Shown here one piece after another: positions 16,118-23,833 of a DNA stretch of 34,563 nucleotides; the first letter of the stretch is position 1; each line of letters starts with the position of its first letter. Location: assembly GCF_000564855.1 (NCBI RefSeq), contig NZ_AYXG01000159.1:1-34563 (forward strand). The letters are read 5' to 3'. This DNA is from Actinokineospora spheciospongiae. GTDB taxonomy: Bacteria; Actinomycetota; Actinomycetes; Mycobacteriales; Pseudonocardiaceae. Below the pieces are notes generated by a model, which saw nothing but the letters and a program-made list of their open reading frames with translations, had not been told where the DNA came from and ran no database searches. A program made the translations under genes and the position numbers.

Positions 16118-17347
16118 ATGGACGAGCGCAACGACGACCGCGGCGGCGCGGCGGAACCCGACCCGGTCGAGGCCGCCCAGCGGCGCGTCGAGGAGGTCCT
16201 GCTCGGCGGCACCCGCCAGTTCACCAGGCTGGAGGTCTGCGAGAAGGCCGGGGTGCCGCTGGAGCGGGCGATGCGGCTGTGGCGCGCCCTCGGGTTCGCC
16301 ACCGTCGCCGACGACGCGGTGGTCTTCACCGACCGCGACATCGAGACGCTGCGGCTCACCGACGAGCTGATGTACCGGGGCATCCTGGAGCCGGAGCTGG
16401 CCACGGCCACCGCCCGGATGCTCGGGCAGCACCTGTCGCGGCTGGCCGAGTGGGAGGTGCACGTCCTGCGCGACGTGCTCGCCGCCAACCCGGAGCTGCT
16501 GGCCGACGAGCGCCAGCTCGGCCGGTTCATCGAGCAGTTGGTGCCGCAACTGGAGAGCATGCAGAACTTCGCCTGGCGGCGCCACCTCGCCGCCTACGCC
16601 GGGCGCGCGCTGTCGAGCACCCAGGACCTGGAGTCGCGCAGCCAGGTCGTCGGCTTCGCCGACATGGTTGGGTTCACCACCTTCACCCGCCGCTCCGACG
16701 AGGCCGCCCTGGTCGACGTGGTCGACCGGTTCGACATGATGACCGCCGAGGTCGTCGCGGAGAACCACGGCCGCATCGTCAAGATGCTCGGCGACGAGGT
16801 CCTCTTCGTCGCCGACGACCCGGTGCACGGCGGCCGGATCGCGCTGGCCCTGCTGGAGCGCGCCGAGGCCGACGACGCCCTGCCGATGCTGCGCGCGGGC
16901 TTGGCCTACGGCCGGGTGCTGAGCCGCTTCGGCGACGTCTACGGCTCCACGGTCAACATCGCCAGCCGCCTCACCTCGGTGGCCCGGCCGGGGACCGTGC
17001 TGGTGGACCGGCCGCTGGGCGACGTGCTGATCGAGGCCCGCGAGGAGTTCTCGGTCCGGCACCGCCGCCCGGTCTCGGTGCGCGGGTACAGCAGGCTCAA
17101 GCACTCGGTGCTGCGCCGCGCCGGTGACGCGCAGCCGTCGCTGGTGGAGTCGGTGCAGCAGCGGGCGGCGGACCTGCTGGGCCTCTCGGCGGAGGACCAG
17201 TACGAGGACGACCAGGACGAGGCACCCGCCATCGCGCTGGAGCCGGACACCGACGCGCCGCGCTCGCGCAGGGCGGAGCGGGACCGGTCGGGCCGGAAGC
17301 CGGACCGGGAGCGCTCGGACAAGGGCCGGGGCAAGCGCAGGCGCTGA
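16118..17347 (+). CDS. Class III adenylate cyclase with N-terminal regulatory domain
   Basis: 409 residues; ATG 16118 is one base after the stress-protein stop. Residues about 20-165 form a helical regulatory region resembling that of Mycobacterium Rv1264 (FTRLEVCEKAGVPLERAMRLWRALGF; FIEQLVPQLESMQNF). The catalytic domain follows (about 175-315). Metal-binding D182 (FADMVGFT) and D226 (LGDEVLF), adenine-specifying K222 (VKMLGD) and D273 (GDVYGSTVN), and transition-state N280 and R284 are all present, so ATP-to-cAMP activity is expected as a homodimer. No membrane segment. The last 90 residues are charged, ending in a lysine/arginine-rich tail. In Rv1264 the equivalent N-terminal domain confers pH response; the signal here is unknown. 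Confidence 0.92.
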   Translation: MDERNDDRGGAAEPDPVEAAQRRVEEVLLGGTRQFTRLEVCEKAGVPLERAMRLWRALGFATVADDAVVFTDRDIETLRLTDELMYRGILEPELATATARMLGQHLSRLAEWEVHVLRDVLAANPELLADERQLGRFIEQLVPQLESMQNFAWRRHLAAYAGRALSSTQDLESRSQVVGFADMVGFTTFTRRSDEAALVDVVDRFDMMTAEVVAENHGRIVKMLGDEVLFVADDPVHGGRIALALLERAEADDALPMLRAGLAYGRVLSRFGDVYGSTVNIASRLTSVARPGTVLVDRPLGDVLIEAREEFSVRHRRPVSVRGYSRLKHSVLRRAGDAQPSLVESVQQRAADLLGLSAEDQYEDDQDEAPAIALEPDTDAPRSRRAERDRSGRKPDRERSDKGRGKRRR

Positions 17348-17375
17348 CCGGCGCGTCCGGTCCCGGGCAGCGGAC

Positions 17376-17403
17376 CGGCCGCGGGGGCGCACCCCCGCGG
17401 CCG
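17376..17403. terminator. Hairpin between convergent cyclase and chitinase genes
   Basis: A perfect 12-bp GC stem (17376-17387 with 17392-17403) with a CGCA loop lies 28 bp after the cyclase stop and 17 bp before the chitinase stop. Confidence 0.8.
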
Positions 17404-17420
17404 TCCCGCCGTCCCGGTCC

Positions 17421-18896
17421 CTACGGCAGGGTGTCGAGGGTGGCCGAGACCGCGTTGGCGAAGGCGTAGCCGTTGGACGCGTCCCAGTTGATCGACCACG
17501 TCATGGCCCCGCGCAGGGTCGGGTACGTCGTCGACGGGCGGAAGGCGCCGCAGCCGGTGCCCTTGGCCAGGCAGGTCAGGCCCGCGGAGACGTTGGCCGG
17601 GGACTGGTACCCGCCGCCCGCCCCGCTGGGGCTCGCCGGGAGGCCGAGGCCGACCTGGTCGGCGCGCAGCCCGCCCTGGAGCTGGATGCAGGCCAGCGCG
17701 GTCAGGAAGTCGATCGAGCCCTGGCTGTAGACCTTGCCGTCGCAGCCAAGCATGGCGCCGGAGTTGTAGTACTGCATGTTCACGATCGTCAGGATGTCCT
17801 TGACCGCCAGGGCGAGCTGGAAGTAGCCGCCGGAGGTCGACTGCATGTCGATGGTCTGCGGGGCCATCGTGATCACCGTGCCGCCCTCGGCGTGGATTCG
17901 ACGCAGGGCACTGCCCATGTGCTGGGCGTTGATGCCGTTCTCCAGGTCGATGTCGACCCCGTCGAAGCCGTAGTCGTCGATCAGGCGGCCCACGCTGGCG
18001 GCGAAGTTGGCCGACGCGGTCGCGTCGCCGACGGAGATCGTGCCCTTCTCACCGCCGACGGACAGGATCACCTTCTGGCCGCGGGCGCGCACCGTGGCCA
18101 CGTCGGCCCGGAACTGGGCGTCGGTGTAACCGCCGAGTTGGCTCGACAGGCCGGGGTCGAGGGTGAAGGTCACCGCGCCGGGGGTCGTCGGGACCGCGTC
18201 GGCGAAGGAGACGGCGATGATGTCGTAGGTGGTGGGGACGTCGGCGAGCCGCAGCGGCTTGGCACCGTTGTAGAAGTTCTGCCAGTAGCCGGTGAGGACG
18301 TGCTTGGGCAGGCCCGTGGCCGGGGGCGGGGTCGTCGGCCGGGTGGTGGTCGTCGTGGGTGGCGTGGTCGTGGGTGGCGTGGTCGACGTGGGGGTGGTCG
18401 TCGGTGGGGCGGTGCCGGGGCCGTCGAGGGCGAGGTCGTCGGCGAGGTAGGCGGGCTGGCCGTACCAGCCGTGCACGTACACCGTGGCCGAGGAGGAGGC
18501 AGCGGTGAAGGCGACGCTCAGCCTGGTCCACGTGCTCGCGGCGGGCGTCCAGGTGGAGGCGTCGCCCGTCGTGGTGCCCGTGGCGCCGAGGTAGGCATAA
18601 GCGCCTTTCACCCACGCGCTCAGCGTGTACTGGGCGCCCGGGGTGACGGCGACGGTCTGCGAGCACCGGGCGTTGTCCTGGCCCGATGGGGTGCCTTTCA
18701 ACGCGGCGGAGCCGGAGTGGCGGTCGCTGTCGGTGGTCGCACCCGAGCAGGTCCAGCCCGAGGTGCCGGACTCGAACCCGGGGTTGGCCAGCAGGTTCGC
18801 GGCGTCGGCGCTGCCGCCGCCCGCGAGGACCAGCCCGGCGGAGGCGGCGAGCGCGGCGGACACGGCGGCGAGGGCGCGGCGGGCGGTGGACGGCAT
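17421..18896 (-). CDS. Secreted GH18 chitinase with carbohydrate-binding module
   Basis: 491 residues from ATG 18896, chosen for the AGGAGG ribosome site just upstream. Order: Sec signal peptide (about 1-32, cleavage near ADA/ANLL); an N-terminal carbohydrate-binding beta-sandwich (NLLANPGFESGTSGW to YLADDLALDG, about 33-165); a Thr/Pro linker (about 166-200); and a GH18 catalytic domain starting KHVLTGYWQNFYNG. The GH18 signature DGVDIDLE is intact, with catalytic acid E319. The enzyme would hydrolyse chitin outside the cell to chito-oligosaccharides. A dre-like palindrome and a TTGACA box (minus strand, 18964-18969) lie upstream, suggesting control by a DasR-type GlcNAc regulator. Confidence 0.95.
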   Translation of the reverse strand: MPSTARRALAAVSAALAASAGLVLAGGGSADAANLLANPGFESGTSGWTCSGATTDSDRHSGSAALKGTPSGQDNARCSQTVAVTPGAQYTLSAWVKGAYAYLGATGTTTGDASTWTPAASTWTRLSVAFTAASSSATVYVHGWYGQPAYLADDLALDGPGTAPPTTTPTSTTPPTTTPPTTTTTRPTTPPPATGLPKHVLTGYWQNFYNGAKPLRLADVPTTYDIIAVSFADAVPTTPGAVTFTLDPGLSSQLGGYTDAQFRADVATVRARGQKVILSVGGEKGTISVGDATASANFAASVGRLIDDYGFDGVDIDLENGINAQHMGSALRRIHAEGGTVITMAPQTIDMQSTSGGYFQLALAVKDILTIVNMQYYNSGAMLGCDGKVYSQGSIDFLTALACIQLQGGLRADQVGLGLPASPSGAGGGYQSPANVSAGLTCLAKGTGCGAFRPSTTYPTLRGAMTWSINWDASNGYAFANAVSATLDTLP

Positions 18897-18941
18897 GGGC
18901 TGCCTCCTGCGGGGGTGCGGACGCGGTCCGGACCCACCCAA

Positions 18942-18957
18942 GGTGGACTAGACCATT
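18942..18957 (-). promoter_or_regulatory. DasR-like dre operator upstream of the chitinase
   Basis: Read on the minus strand, AATGGTCTAGTCCACC matches 13 of 16 positions of the dre consensus as I recall it (ACTGGTCTAGACCACT). It lies 46-61 bp upstream of the chitinase ATG, 6 bp downstream of a perfect TTGACA -35-like box (18964-18969). DasR represses chitin and GlcNAc genes in streptomycetes by binding such sites, with sugar phosphates relieving repression. The rest of the 18897-19116 gap shows nothing further. Confidence 0.6.
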
Positions 18958-19116
18958 GAAAAATGTCAATCACCCCTTGGCGATCGAGACAAACCCTTTC
19001 CGTCCACAGTGGATTCGCCGTGGTCTCGGCGAATCAGATTCACGTCCACCCGTGACACCGCCGCGACCGGGGCGCACCCGCCGCCCCGGCGCACCCCCGA
19101 CCGCGGTGTCGGCCGG

Positions 19117-19677
19117 CTACTGGCTGTGGTGCTCGTGCAGCAGAAGCTGGGTGTAGGCGGCGATCGACTGCGCGTCGACGATGGAGCCGTCGCGGATGCC
19201 CGCCTCGAACCCGGCCCGGGGGAACCAGGCGGCGCGCATGTCCTGCTCGGTGGCCTCCCGGTCCGGGGCGCCCTCGGTGAGGTCGGTGGCGAGGTAGACG
19301 CTGCCGCCCTGGCTGGTGAGCCCGGGGGCGACGTCCAAGTGGCCGATCAGGGTCATCGTGCCCGCGGTCAGCCCGGTCTCCTCGCGCAGCTCGCGCACCG
19401 CCAGCTCCGCCGGGTCGAGGTCGGCGCGGTCGGGGGCGGTGCCCTGGGGGAACTCCCAGCGGCGCGCGCCCACCGGGTAGCGGAACTGCTCGACGAGCAT
19501 CAACCGCTCCCCGTCGAGGGGGATGACCAGGGCGTAGTGCGGTTTGTCCACCACCCCGTAGATGCCGGGGCTGCCGTCCGGGCGGCGGATGGCGTCCTCC
19601 CGGACGGTCATCCAGGCGTTGGCGTAGACCTGCTTGGAGTCGAGGCGTTCCACGGGGTAGATCCTGCCCGGGGGCAC
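19117..19677 (-). CDS. Nudix hydrolase (ADP-ribose pyrophosphatase-like)
   Basis: 186 residues. A Nudix helix is visible (WEFPQGT ... [22 protein letters not shown] at 95-102), though the spacing from the first glycine is two residues longer than the textbook box. EFRYPVG-like ([18 protein letters not shown]) and [11 protein letters not shown] segments fit ADP-ribose/nucleoside-diphosphate-sugar pyrophosphatases. The substrate cannot be read from the sequence. Start GTG 19677 has no clear ribosome site; GTG 19653 (178 residues, with AGGA upstream) is an alternative. It is divergent from nucS with only 32 bp between the starts. The domain assignment is firm; the start and substrate are not. 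Confidence 0.85.
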   Translation of the reverse strand: MPPGRIYPVERLDSKQVYANAWMTVREDAIRRPDGSPGIYGVVDKPHYALVIPLDGERLMLVEQFRYPVGARRWEFPQGTAPDRADLDPAELAVRELREETGLTAGTMTLIGHLDVAPGLTSQGGSVYLATDLTEGAPDREATEQDMRAAWFPRAGFEAGIRDGSIVDAQSIAAYTQLLLHEHHSQ

Positions 19678-19696
19678 CGGCGCGGGCGCACGGGGC

Positions 19697-19702
19697 TAAC
19701 CT
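19697..19702 (+). promoter_or_regulatory. -10 box for a probably leaderless nucS mRNA
   Basis: TAACCT fits TANNNT and ends 7 nt before the GTG of nucS, the spacing at which transcription would begin on the start codon itself. No ribosome site is present. Confidence 0.55.
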
Positions 19703-19709
19703 GCTGCGC

Positions 19710-20369
19710 GTGCGCCTCGTGATCGCTCGCTGTCAGGTCGACTACGCCGGACGGCTCACCGCCCACCTCCCGATGGCCAACCGGCTGCTGCTGGTGAAGG
19801 CGGACGGGTCGGTCTCGGTCCACTCCGACGACCGCGCCTACAAGCCGCTGAACTGGATGACCCCGCCCTGCTGGCTCATCGAGGAGCCGGGCATGTGGGT
19901 CGTGCAGAACAAGGCGGGCGAGAAGATCGCCATCACCATCGAGGAGATCCACCACGACTCCCGGCACGAGCTCGGCGCCGAACCCGGCCTGATCAAGGAC
20001 GGCGTGGAGGCCCACCTGCAGGAACTGCTCGCCGAGCACATCACCACCCTCGGCGACGGCTACACCCTGGTCCGCCGCGAGTACCCCACCGCCATCGGCC
20101 CGGTCGACATCCTCTGCCGCGACGCCGCGGGCTCCTCGGTCGCCGTCGAGATCAAGCGCCGCGGCGACATCGACGGGGTGGAGCAGTTGACCCGCTACCT
20201 GGAGCTGCTCAACCGCGACCCGCTGCTCTCCCCGGTCACCGGTGTCTTCGCCGCGCAGCTCATCCGCCCCCAGGCCAAGGTCCTCGCCGAGGACCGGGGC
20301 ATCCGCTGCGTCACCCTCGACTACGACACCCTCCGCGGCATCGAGAGCGACGAGTTCCGCCTCTTCTGA
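19710..20369 (+). CDS. nucS: Mismatch-specific endonuclease NucS (EndoMS)
   Basis: 219 residues from GTG 19710, the usual start of this family ([21 protein letters not shown]). The N-terminal DNA-binding/dimerisation part contains [15 protein letters not shown]. The C-terminal RecB-like nuclease has D133 (GPVDILC), E147-x-K149 (VAVEIKRRG) and Q160 ([10 protein letters not shown]). NucS cuts both strands at G-T, G-G and T-T mismatches and carries the non-canonical mismatch repair of Actinobacteria and some Archaea, which lack MutS/MutL. The C-terminus EFRLF fits the beta-clamp-binding peptide known in mycobacterial NucS. Length is normal and all catalytic residues are present. Confidence 0.97.
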   Translation: MRLVIARCQVDYAGRLTAHLPMANRLLLVKADGSVSVHSDDRAYKPLNWMTPPCWLIEEPGMWVVQNKAGEKIAITIEEIHHDSRHELGAEPGLIKDGVEAHLQELLAEHITTLGDGYTLVRREYPTAIGPVDILCRDAAGSSVAVEIKRRGDIDGVEQLTRYLELLNRDPLLSPVTGVFAAQLIRPQAKVLAEDRGIRCVTLDYDTLRGIESDEFRLF

Positions 20370-20384
20370 CCCGGTCAACGGGCT

Positions 20385-20400
20385 AGTGGACTGGACCACT
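20385..20400 (+). promoter_or_regulatory. DasR-like dre operator upstream of the symporter
   Basis: AGTGGACTGGACCACT matches 13 of 16 positions of the recalled dre consensus ACTGGTCTAGACCACT and has nearly palindromic arms (AGTGG/CCACT). It lies 121-136 bp upstream of the symporter ATG and just after the nucS stop. It is a second copy of the chitinase-type site within 1.5 kb. The remaining 120 bp before the symporter show no clear further element. Confidence 0.55.
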
Positions 20401-20520
20401 CGGACGTGTACGGGCGGCGAATTCCAGCCCTTCGTGAACGGTGGTCGACTTCGCCGTGCGCCGCGGTGCGGTCGGGTCCATGCTGTTCCCGATCACATCG
20501 ACGTGTACGACGGGGGCGGT

Positions 20521-22209
20521 ATGCATTTCCTCGCGGACGCGGACCTGCGGCTGGACGCGGGCCCGATCGACTACGCCTTGCTGGCCGTCTACTTCGCCCT
20601 GGTCCTGGGGATCGGGGCGATGGCGCGGCGCTCGGTGTCCAGCAGCCTGGACTTCTTCCTGTCCGGCCGGTCGCTGCCCGCGTGGGTGACCGGGTTGGCG
20701 TTCATCTCCGCCAACCTCGGCGCGGTCGAGATCTTCGGCATGACGGCCAACGGCGCGCAGTACGGGTTGCCGACCATGCACTACTACTGGATCGGCGCGA
20801 TCCCGGCCATGGTGTTCCTGGGCCTGGTGATGATGCCGTTCTACTACGGCTCCAAGGTCCGCAGCGTGCCGGAGTTCCTGCTGCGGCGGTTCGGGAAGTT
20901 CGCGCACCTGACCAACGGCATCAGCTTCGCCCTCGCCCAGGTGCTCATCGCCGGGGTGAACCTGTTCGCCCTCGCCACCGTGGTCAACCTGCTGCTCGGG
21001 TGGCCGCTGTGGCTCTCGGTCGTGGTGGCGGCGGTGATCGTGCTGGCCTACACCTCCCTCGGCGGGCTGTCGGCGGCCGTCTACAACGAGGTCATGCAGT
21101 TCTTCGTGATCGTGGCGATGCTGCTGCCGCTGACCTTCCTCGGCCTCAAGCGGGTCGGCGGGTGGCAGGGCCTGGTCGACAAGGTGGCCGGGACCACGGG
21201 CAGCTCCGCCGCCGACCAGCTCAGCTCGTGGCCGGGCACCAACCTGACCGGCATCGGCAACGCCACGCTGTCGGTGCTGGGCATCGTGTTCGGCCTCGGC
21301 TTCGTGCTGTCCTTCGGCTACTGGACGACGAACTTCGCCGAGGTGCAGCGGGCCATGTCGGCCAAGAGCATGTCGGCCGCGCGCCGCACGCCGCTGATCG
21401 GGGCGTACCCGAAGACGCTGATCGCGCTGATCATCATCATCCCCGGCATGATCGCCGCGGTGATCGTGCCGGAGCTGCGCGAGATGAAGGCGGGCGCGGA
21501 GAACGGGGTCACCTACAACAACGCGATCCTGCTGCTGATCCGCGACCTGCTGCCCAACGGGATGCTGGGCATCGCGATCACCGGTCTGCTGGCGGCGTTC
21601 ATGGCGGGCATGGCGGCGAACGTCAGCTCGTTCAACACCGTCTTCACCTACGACATCTGGCAGGCGTACATCGTCAAGGACAAGCCGGACGACTACTACC
21701 TGCGGGTGGGGCGGGTGGCGACGGTGGCGGGCTGCGTCGTGGCGATCGGCACGGCGTTCATCGCCTCCAGCTTCAACAACATCATGGACTACCTCCAGAC
21801 GTTGTTCGGCTTCTTCAACGCCCCGCTGTTCGCCACGTTCATCCTCGGCATGTTCTGGAAGCGGATGACCCCGCTCGCCGGTGGCCTCGGCCTGATCTTC
21901 GGCACCGCCTCGGCGGTCACCGTCGACCTGCTCAACCGCGCCGAGGTGCTGGACCTGGCCGGGCAGGGCGCGAGCTTCGTGGCCGCCAGCGTGGCCTTCG
22001 TGGTCGACATCGCGGTCAGCGTGGGCGTCTCGCTGGTCACCAAGCCCAAGCCGGAGTCGGAACTGCGCGGCCTGGTGTGGTCGCTGACCCCGCGCGACCA
22101 GCTCCGCCACGACGACACCGGGGAGAACTCGGGCTGGTACCGCAAGCCCGTGGTCCTCGGCGCCGGGGTGCTCGCGCTGACCGTCGTGCTCAACATCGTC
22201 TTCTGGTAG
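20521..22209 (+). CDS. Sodium:solute symporter (SSS family)
   Basis: 562 residues. ATG 20521 was chosen for the GGGGGCGG ribosome site directly upstream; an in-frame GTG six codons earlier has no such site. The sequence has about 13-14 hydrophobic helices. SSS hallmarks are the early RSLPAWVTGLAFISANLGAVEIFGMTANGAQYG, the AYTSLGGLSAAVYNEVMQFFVI segment characteristic of the sodium-binding core, and SFGYWTTNFAEVQRAMSAK, as in sugar-type SSS carriers. The protein sits in the cytoplasmic membrane and imports a solute with sodium. The substrate is unknown; the dre-like site upstream favours an amino sugar or chitin product, as inference. A small membrane protein gene follows after 11 bp. Confidence 0.92.
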   Translation: MHFLADADLRLDAGPIDYALLAVYFALVLGIGAMARRSVSSSLDFFLSGRSLPAWVTGLAFISANLGAVEIFGMTANGAQYGLPTMHYYWIGAIPAMVFLGLVMMPFYYGSKVRSVPEFLLRRFGKFAHLTNGISFALAQVLIAGVNLFALATVVNLLLGWPLWLSVVVAAVIVLAYTSLGGLSAAVYNEVMQFFVIVAMLLPLTFLGLKRVGGWQGLVDKVAGTTGSSAADQLSSWPGTNLTGIGNATLSVLGIVFGLGFVLSFGYWTTNFAEVQRAMSAKSMSAARRTPLIGAYPKTLIALIIIIPGMIAAVIVPELREMKAGAENGVTYNNAILLLIRDLLPNGMLGIAITGLLAAFMAGMAANVSSFNTVFTYDIWQAYIVKDKPDDYYLRVGRVATVAGCVVAIGTAFIASSFNNIMDYLQTLFGFFNAPLFATFILGMFWKRMTPLAGGLGLIFGTASAVTVDLLNRAEVLDLAGQGASFVAASVAFVVDIAVSVGVSLVTKPKPESELRGLVWSLTPRDQLRHDDTGENSGWYRKPVVLGAGVLALTVVLNIVFW

Positions 22210-22220
22210 GGGGAGTCAGC

Positions 22221-22538
22221 GTGACGGAGAAGGTTGTGGCGGAGAAGAAGGCCAAGGCGGGTCTGTTCGACCTGCGCGGCATCCTGGCGCTGCTGTTCGG
22301 CGTCTACGGCGTCGTGCTGACCGTGATGGGCCTGGTGTCGACCTCGCAGGCCGACCTGGACAAGGCCGCGGGCGTCAACATCAACCTGTGGATGGGCGTG
22401 TTCATGCTCGTCGTGGCGCTGGCGTTCCTCGCCTGGGCCCGGCTGCGGCCGCTGGCCGTGCCGGAAACCACGGGTGAGACCGCGACAGGTTCGACGGCGG
22501 GCTCGACCGCGGCGACCGAGGGCGGTCGCGGGAACTGA
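22221..22538 (+). CDS. Small two-helix membrane partner of the symporter
   Basis: 105 residues from GTG 22221 with GGGGGAG upstream, 11 bp after the symporter stop, so cotranscribed and probably translated in step. Two hydrophobic helices (about 17-40 and 54-74) are preceded by a Lys-rich N-terminus (KVVAEKKAKAG) and followed by a Thr/Gly/Ala-rich tail. Small two-helix proteins paired with SSS carriers are known (DUF485 and DUF4212 types), where they act as accessory subunits. This sequence is not clearly either, so a similar role is inference. Confidence 0.8.
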   Translation: MTEKVVAEKKAKAGLFDLRGILALLFGVYGVVLTVMGLVSTSQADLDKAAGVNINLWMGVFMLVVALAFLAWARLRPLAVPETTGETATGSTAGSTAATEGGRGN

Positions 22539-22554
22539 CCCCGGGGTGGGGCAG

Positions 22555-22586
22555 GCTCCGGACCGCGGCCCGCCGCGGTCCGGAGC
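22555..22586 (+). terminator. Hairpin terminator after the symporter operon
   Basis: A perfect 14-bp stem (22555-22568 with 22573-22586) with a 4-nt CCCG loop begins 16 bp past the stop of the small partner gene. Confidence 0.8.
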
Positions 22587-22674
22587 TGGTTCCAGTACCC
22601 CCTACGGTCCACGGTGGAGCGACCCGGCCCCCGGCGATCCGCGGGTTCGGCGCACGGGCGGCCGCGGCGTTGAC

Positions 22675-22680
22675 TACCGT
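22675..22680 (+). promoter_or_regulatory. -10 box for a probably leaderless lipoprotein mRNA
   Basis: TACCGT fits TANNNT and ends 7 nt before GTG 22688. This supports that GTG over the upstream TTG (22670) or the downstream ATG (22715). Confidence 0.5.
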
Positions 22681-22687
22681 CTCGGGA

Positions 22688-23704
22688 GTGAGGGCTTCGA
22701 GGCGACGGCGGTCCATGGCGGTGGCGGGGTGCCTGGTGGTGCTGCTCGCCGGGTGCGGCACGGGCGCCGACCTGGCGAAGACGACCGGCAAGCGGACCAC
22801 CGTGCCCGCCACCGAGGGGCTCGACGCGGGTCCGGAGACCGGCGGCAGCACGCCGCCGCCGACCGGGGACGACGTGTTCTCCTCCGCGTCGCTGCGCCGG
22901 GTCAACCCGTGCGCGATCATGGACGAGGAGACCATGTCGGGCTTCGGCACCCCGGCGCGGAGCAGGCTGCGCGACTACGCGCTCTGCTCGAACTACATGA
23001 AGGACCCCGGCGGCCGGGACCTCAACTTCACCATGACCATCGGCGACAGCAGCCTGGCCCGCAAGGCCCAGGGCGCGCTCAAGATCGGCGGCCTGCCGGT
23101 GGCCGAGTCCGAGTTGGACGACAAGACCGCCTGCTTCGTCACCGCCATCACCGAGACCGACCCCGACCGCGGCATCACCGTCCAGATCGGCAGCGACACC
23201 CCCGGGGGCCTGTGCGAACCGGGGCGCAAGCTGCTGGAGACGGCCGTCACGAAGATCCGCGACAGCAAGCCGGAGCTGGAAGTGCGCAAGGGGTCGCTGG
23301 TCGACCTGGACGCGTGCACGGTCCTCGACGACTCCGTGGTGGCAGGCGCGATCGGCGACGGCCCGGGCAAGAAGCCGACCGGGTTGCACAGCTGCACCTA
23401 CAACACCGAGGGCGTCACCTTCCGGGTGGAGTTCTCCCTCGGCACCGACCCGGACGAGCTGGCCGAGGCGGCCAAGACGACCCCGGTCGACCTGGGCGGG
23501 GTCCGCGCCCAGCAGCGCAGCGAGAGCACCTCCTCCACCCGGTGCAGCCTGTCCTGGGCGCACGTCCCGTTCGAGGGCGCGGAGGGCAACGCGGAGGTCG
23601 TCAAGGTCGACTTCACCCGCTACGACCCGCAGGCGGGCGAGGACGCGTGCGCCAAGGTGCAGACCGTGGCGAAGGCCCTGCTGCCGAAGCTGCCGCAGAA
23701 GTAG
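22688..23704 (+). CDS. Secreted lipoprotein, DUF3558-like
   Basis: 338 residues from GTG 22688. The N-terminus is a lipoprotein signal: basic RASRRRRS, a hydrophobic AVAGCLVVLL, then lipobox LAGC with C23 as the lipidated residue. A Thr/Pro/Gly-rich spacer (about 28-60) leads to two related halves, each with a DUF3558-like opening (RVNPCAIMDEETMSGFG and LVDLDACTVLDDSVVAGAIG) and further cysteines (LCSNYMKD; GLHSCTYN). This suggests disulfide-stabilised repeats outside the membrane. Function of DUF3558 lipoproteins is unknown. Flanked by its own promoter and by the regulatory region of the next gene, it appears monocistronic. Confidence 0.8.
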   Translation: MRASRRRRSMAVAGCLVVLLAGCGTGADLAKTTGKRTTVPATEGLDAGPETGGSTPPPTGDDVFSSASLRRVNPCAIMDEETMSGFGTPARSRLRDYALCSNYMKDPGGRDLNFTMTIGDSSLARKAQGALKIGGLPVAESELDDKTACFVTAITETDPDRGITVQIGSDTPGGLCEPGRKLLETAVTKIRDSKPELEVRKGSLVDLDACTVLDDSVVAGAIGDGPGKKPTGLHSCTYNTEGVTFRVEFSLGTDPDELAEAAKTTPVDLGGVRAQQRSESTSSTRCSLSWAHVPFEGAEGNAEVVKVDFTRYDPQAGEDACAKVQTVAKALLPKLPQK

Positions 23705-23776
23705 GCCGCTCTCCCTGAACGGTCCAGTGGTGCAGTTCACCTGGACTAACCGTGGTCGCGTGGCAGTATCAGCAGT

Positions 23777-23800
23777 CGATGTTACTCGGAAGTAGCATCG
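23777..23800 (+). promoter_or_regulatory. 24-bp palindromic operator over the -10 box of the hydroxyacyl-CoA dehydrogenase gene
   Basis: Two 10-bp arms (23777-23786 and 23791-23800) with a 4-nt spacer match at 9 of 10 pairs. The core TTACTC...AGTA runs directly into a TANNNT -10 candidate TAGCAT (23793-23798), 35 bp before the GTG start. Binding there would block RNA polymerase. The half-site layout equals that at 12976-12992 before the mutase gene. Confidence 0.6.
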
Positions 23801-23833
23801 TCGTTGCTGTCATCGGGGACTGCGGAGGTAGTC

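Noticed and set aside
23722-23746. Inverted repeat GTCCAG/CTGGAC after the lipoprotein gene
   Set aside because: The stem is only 6 bp with a 13-nt loop, and it matches the dre consensus poorly (9 of 16), so neither terminator nor operator is supported.
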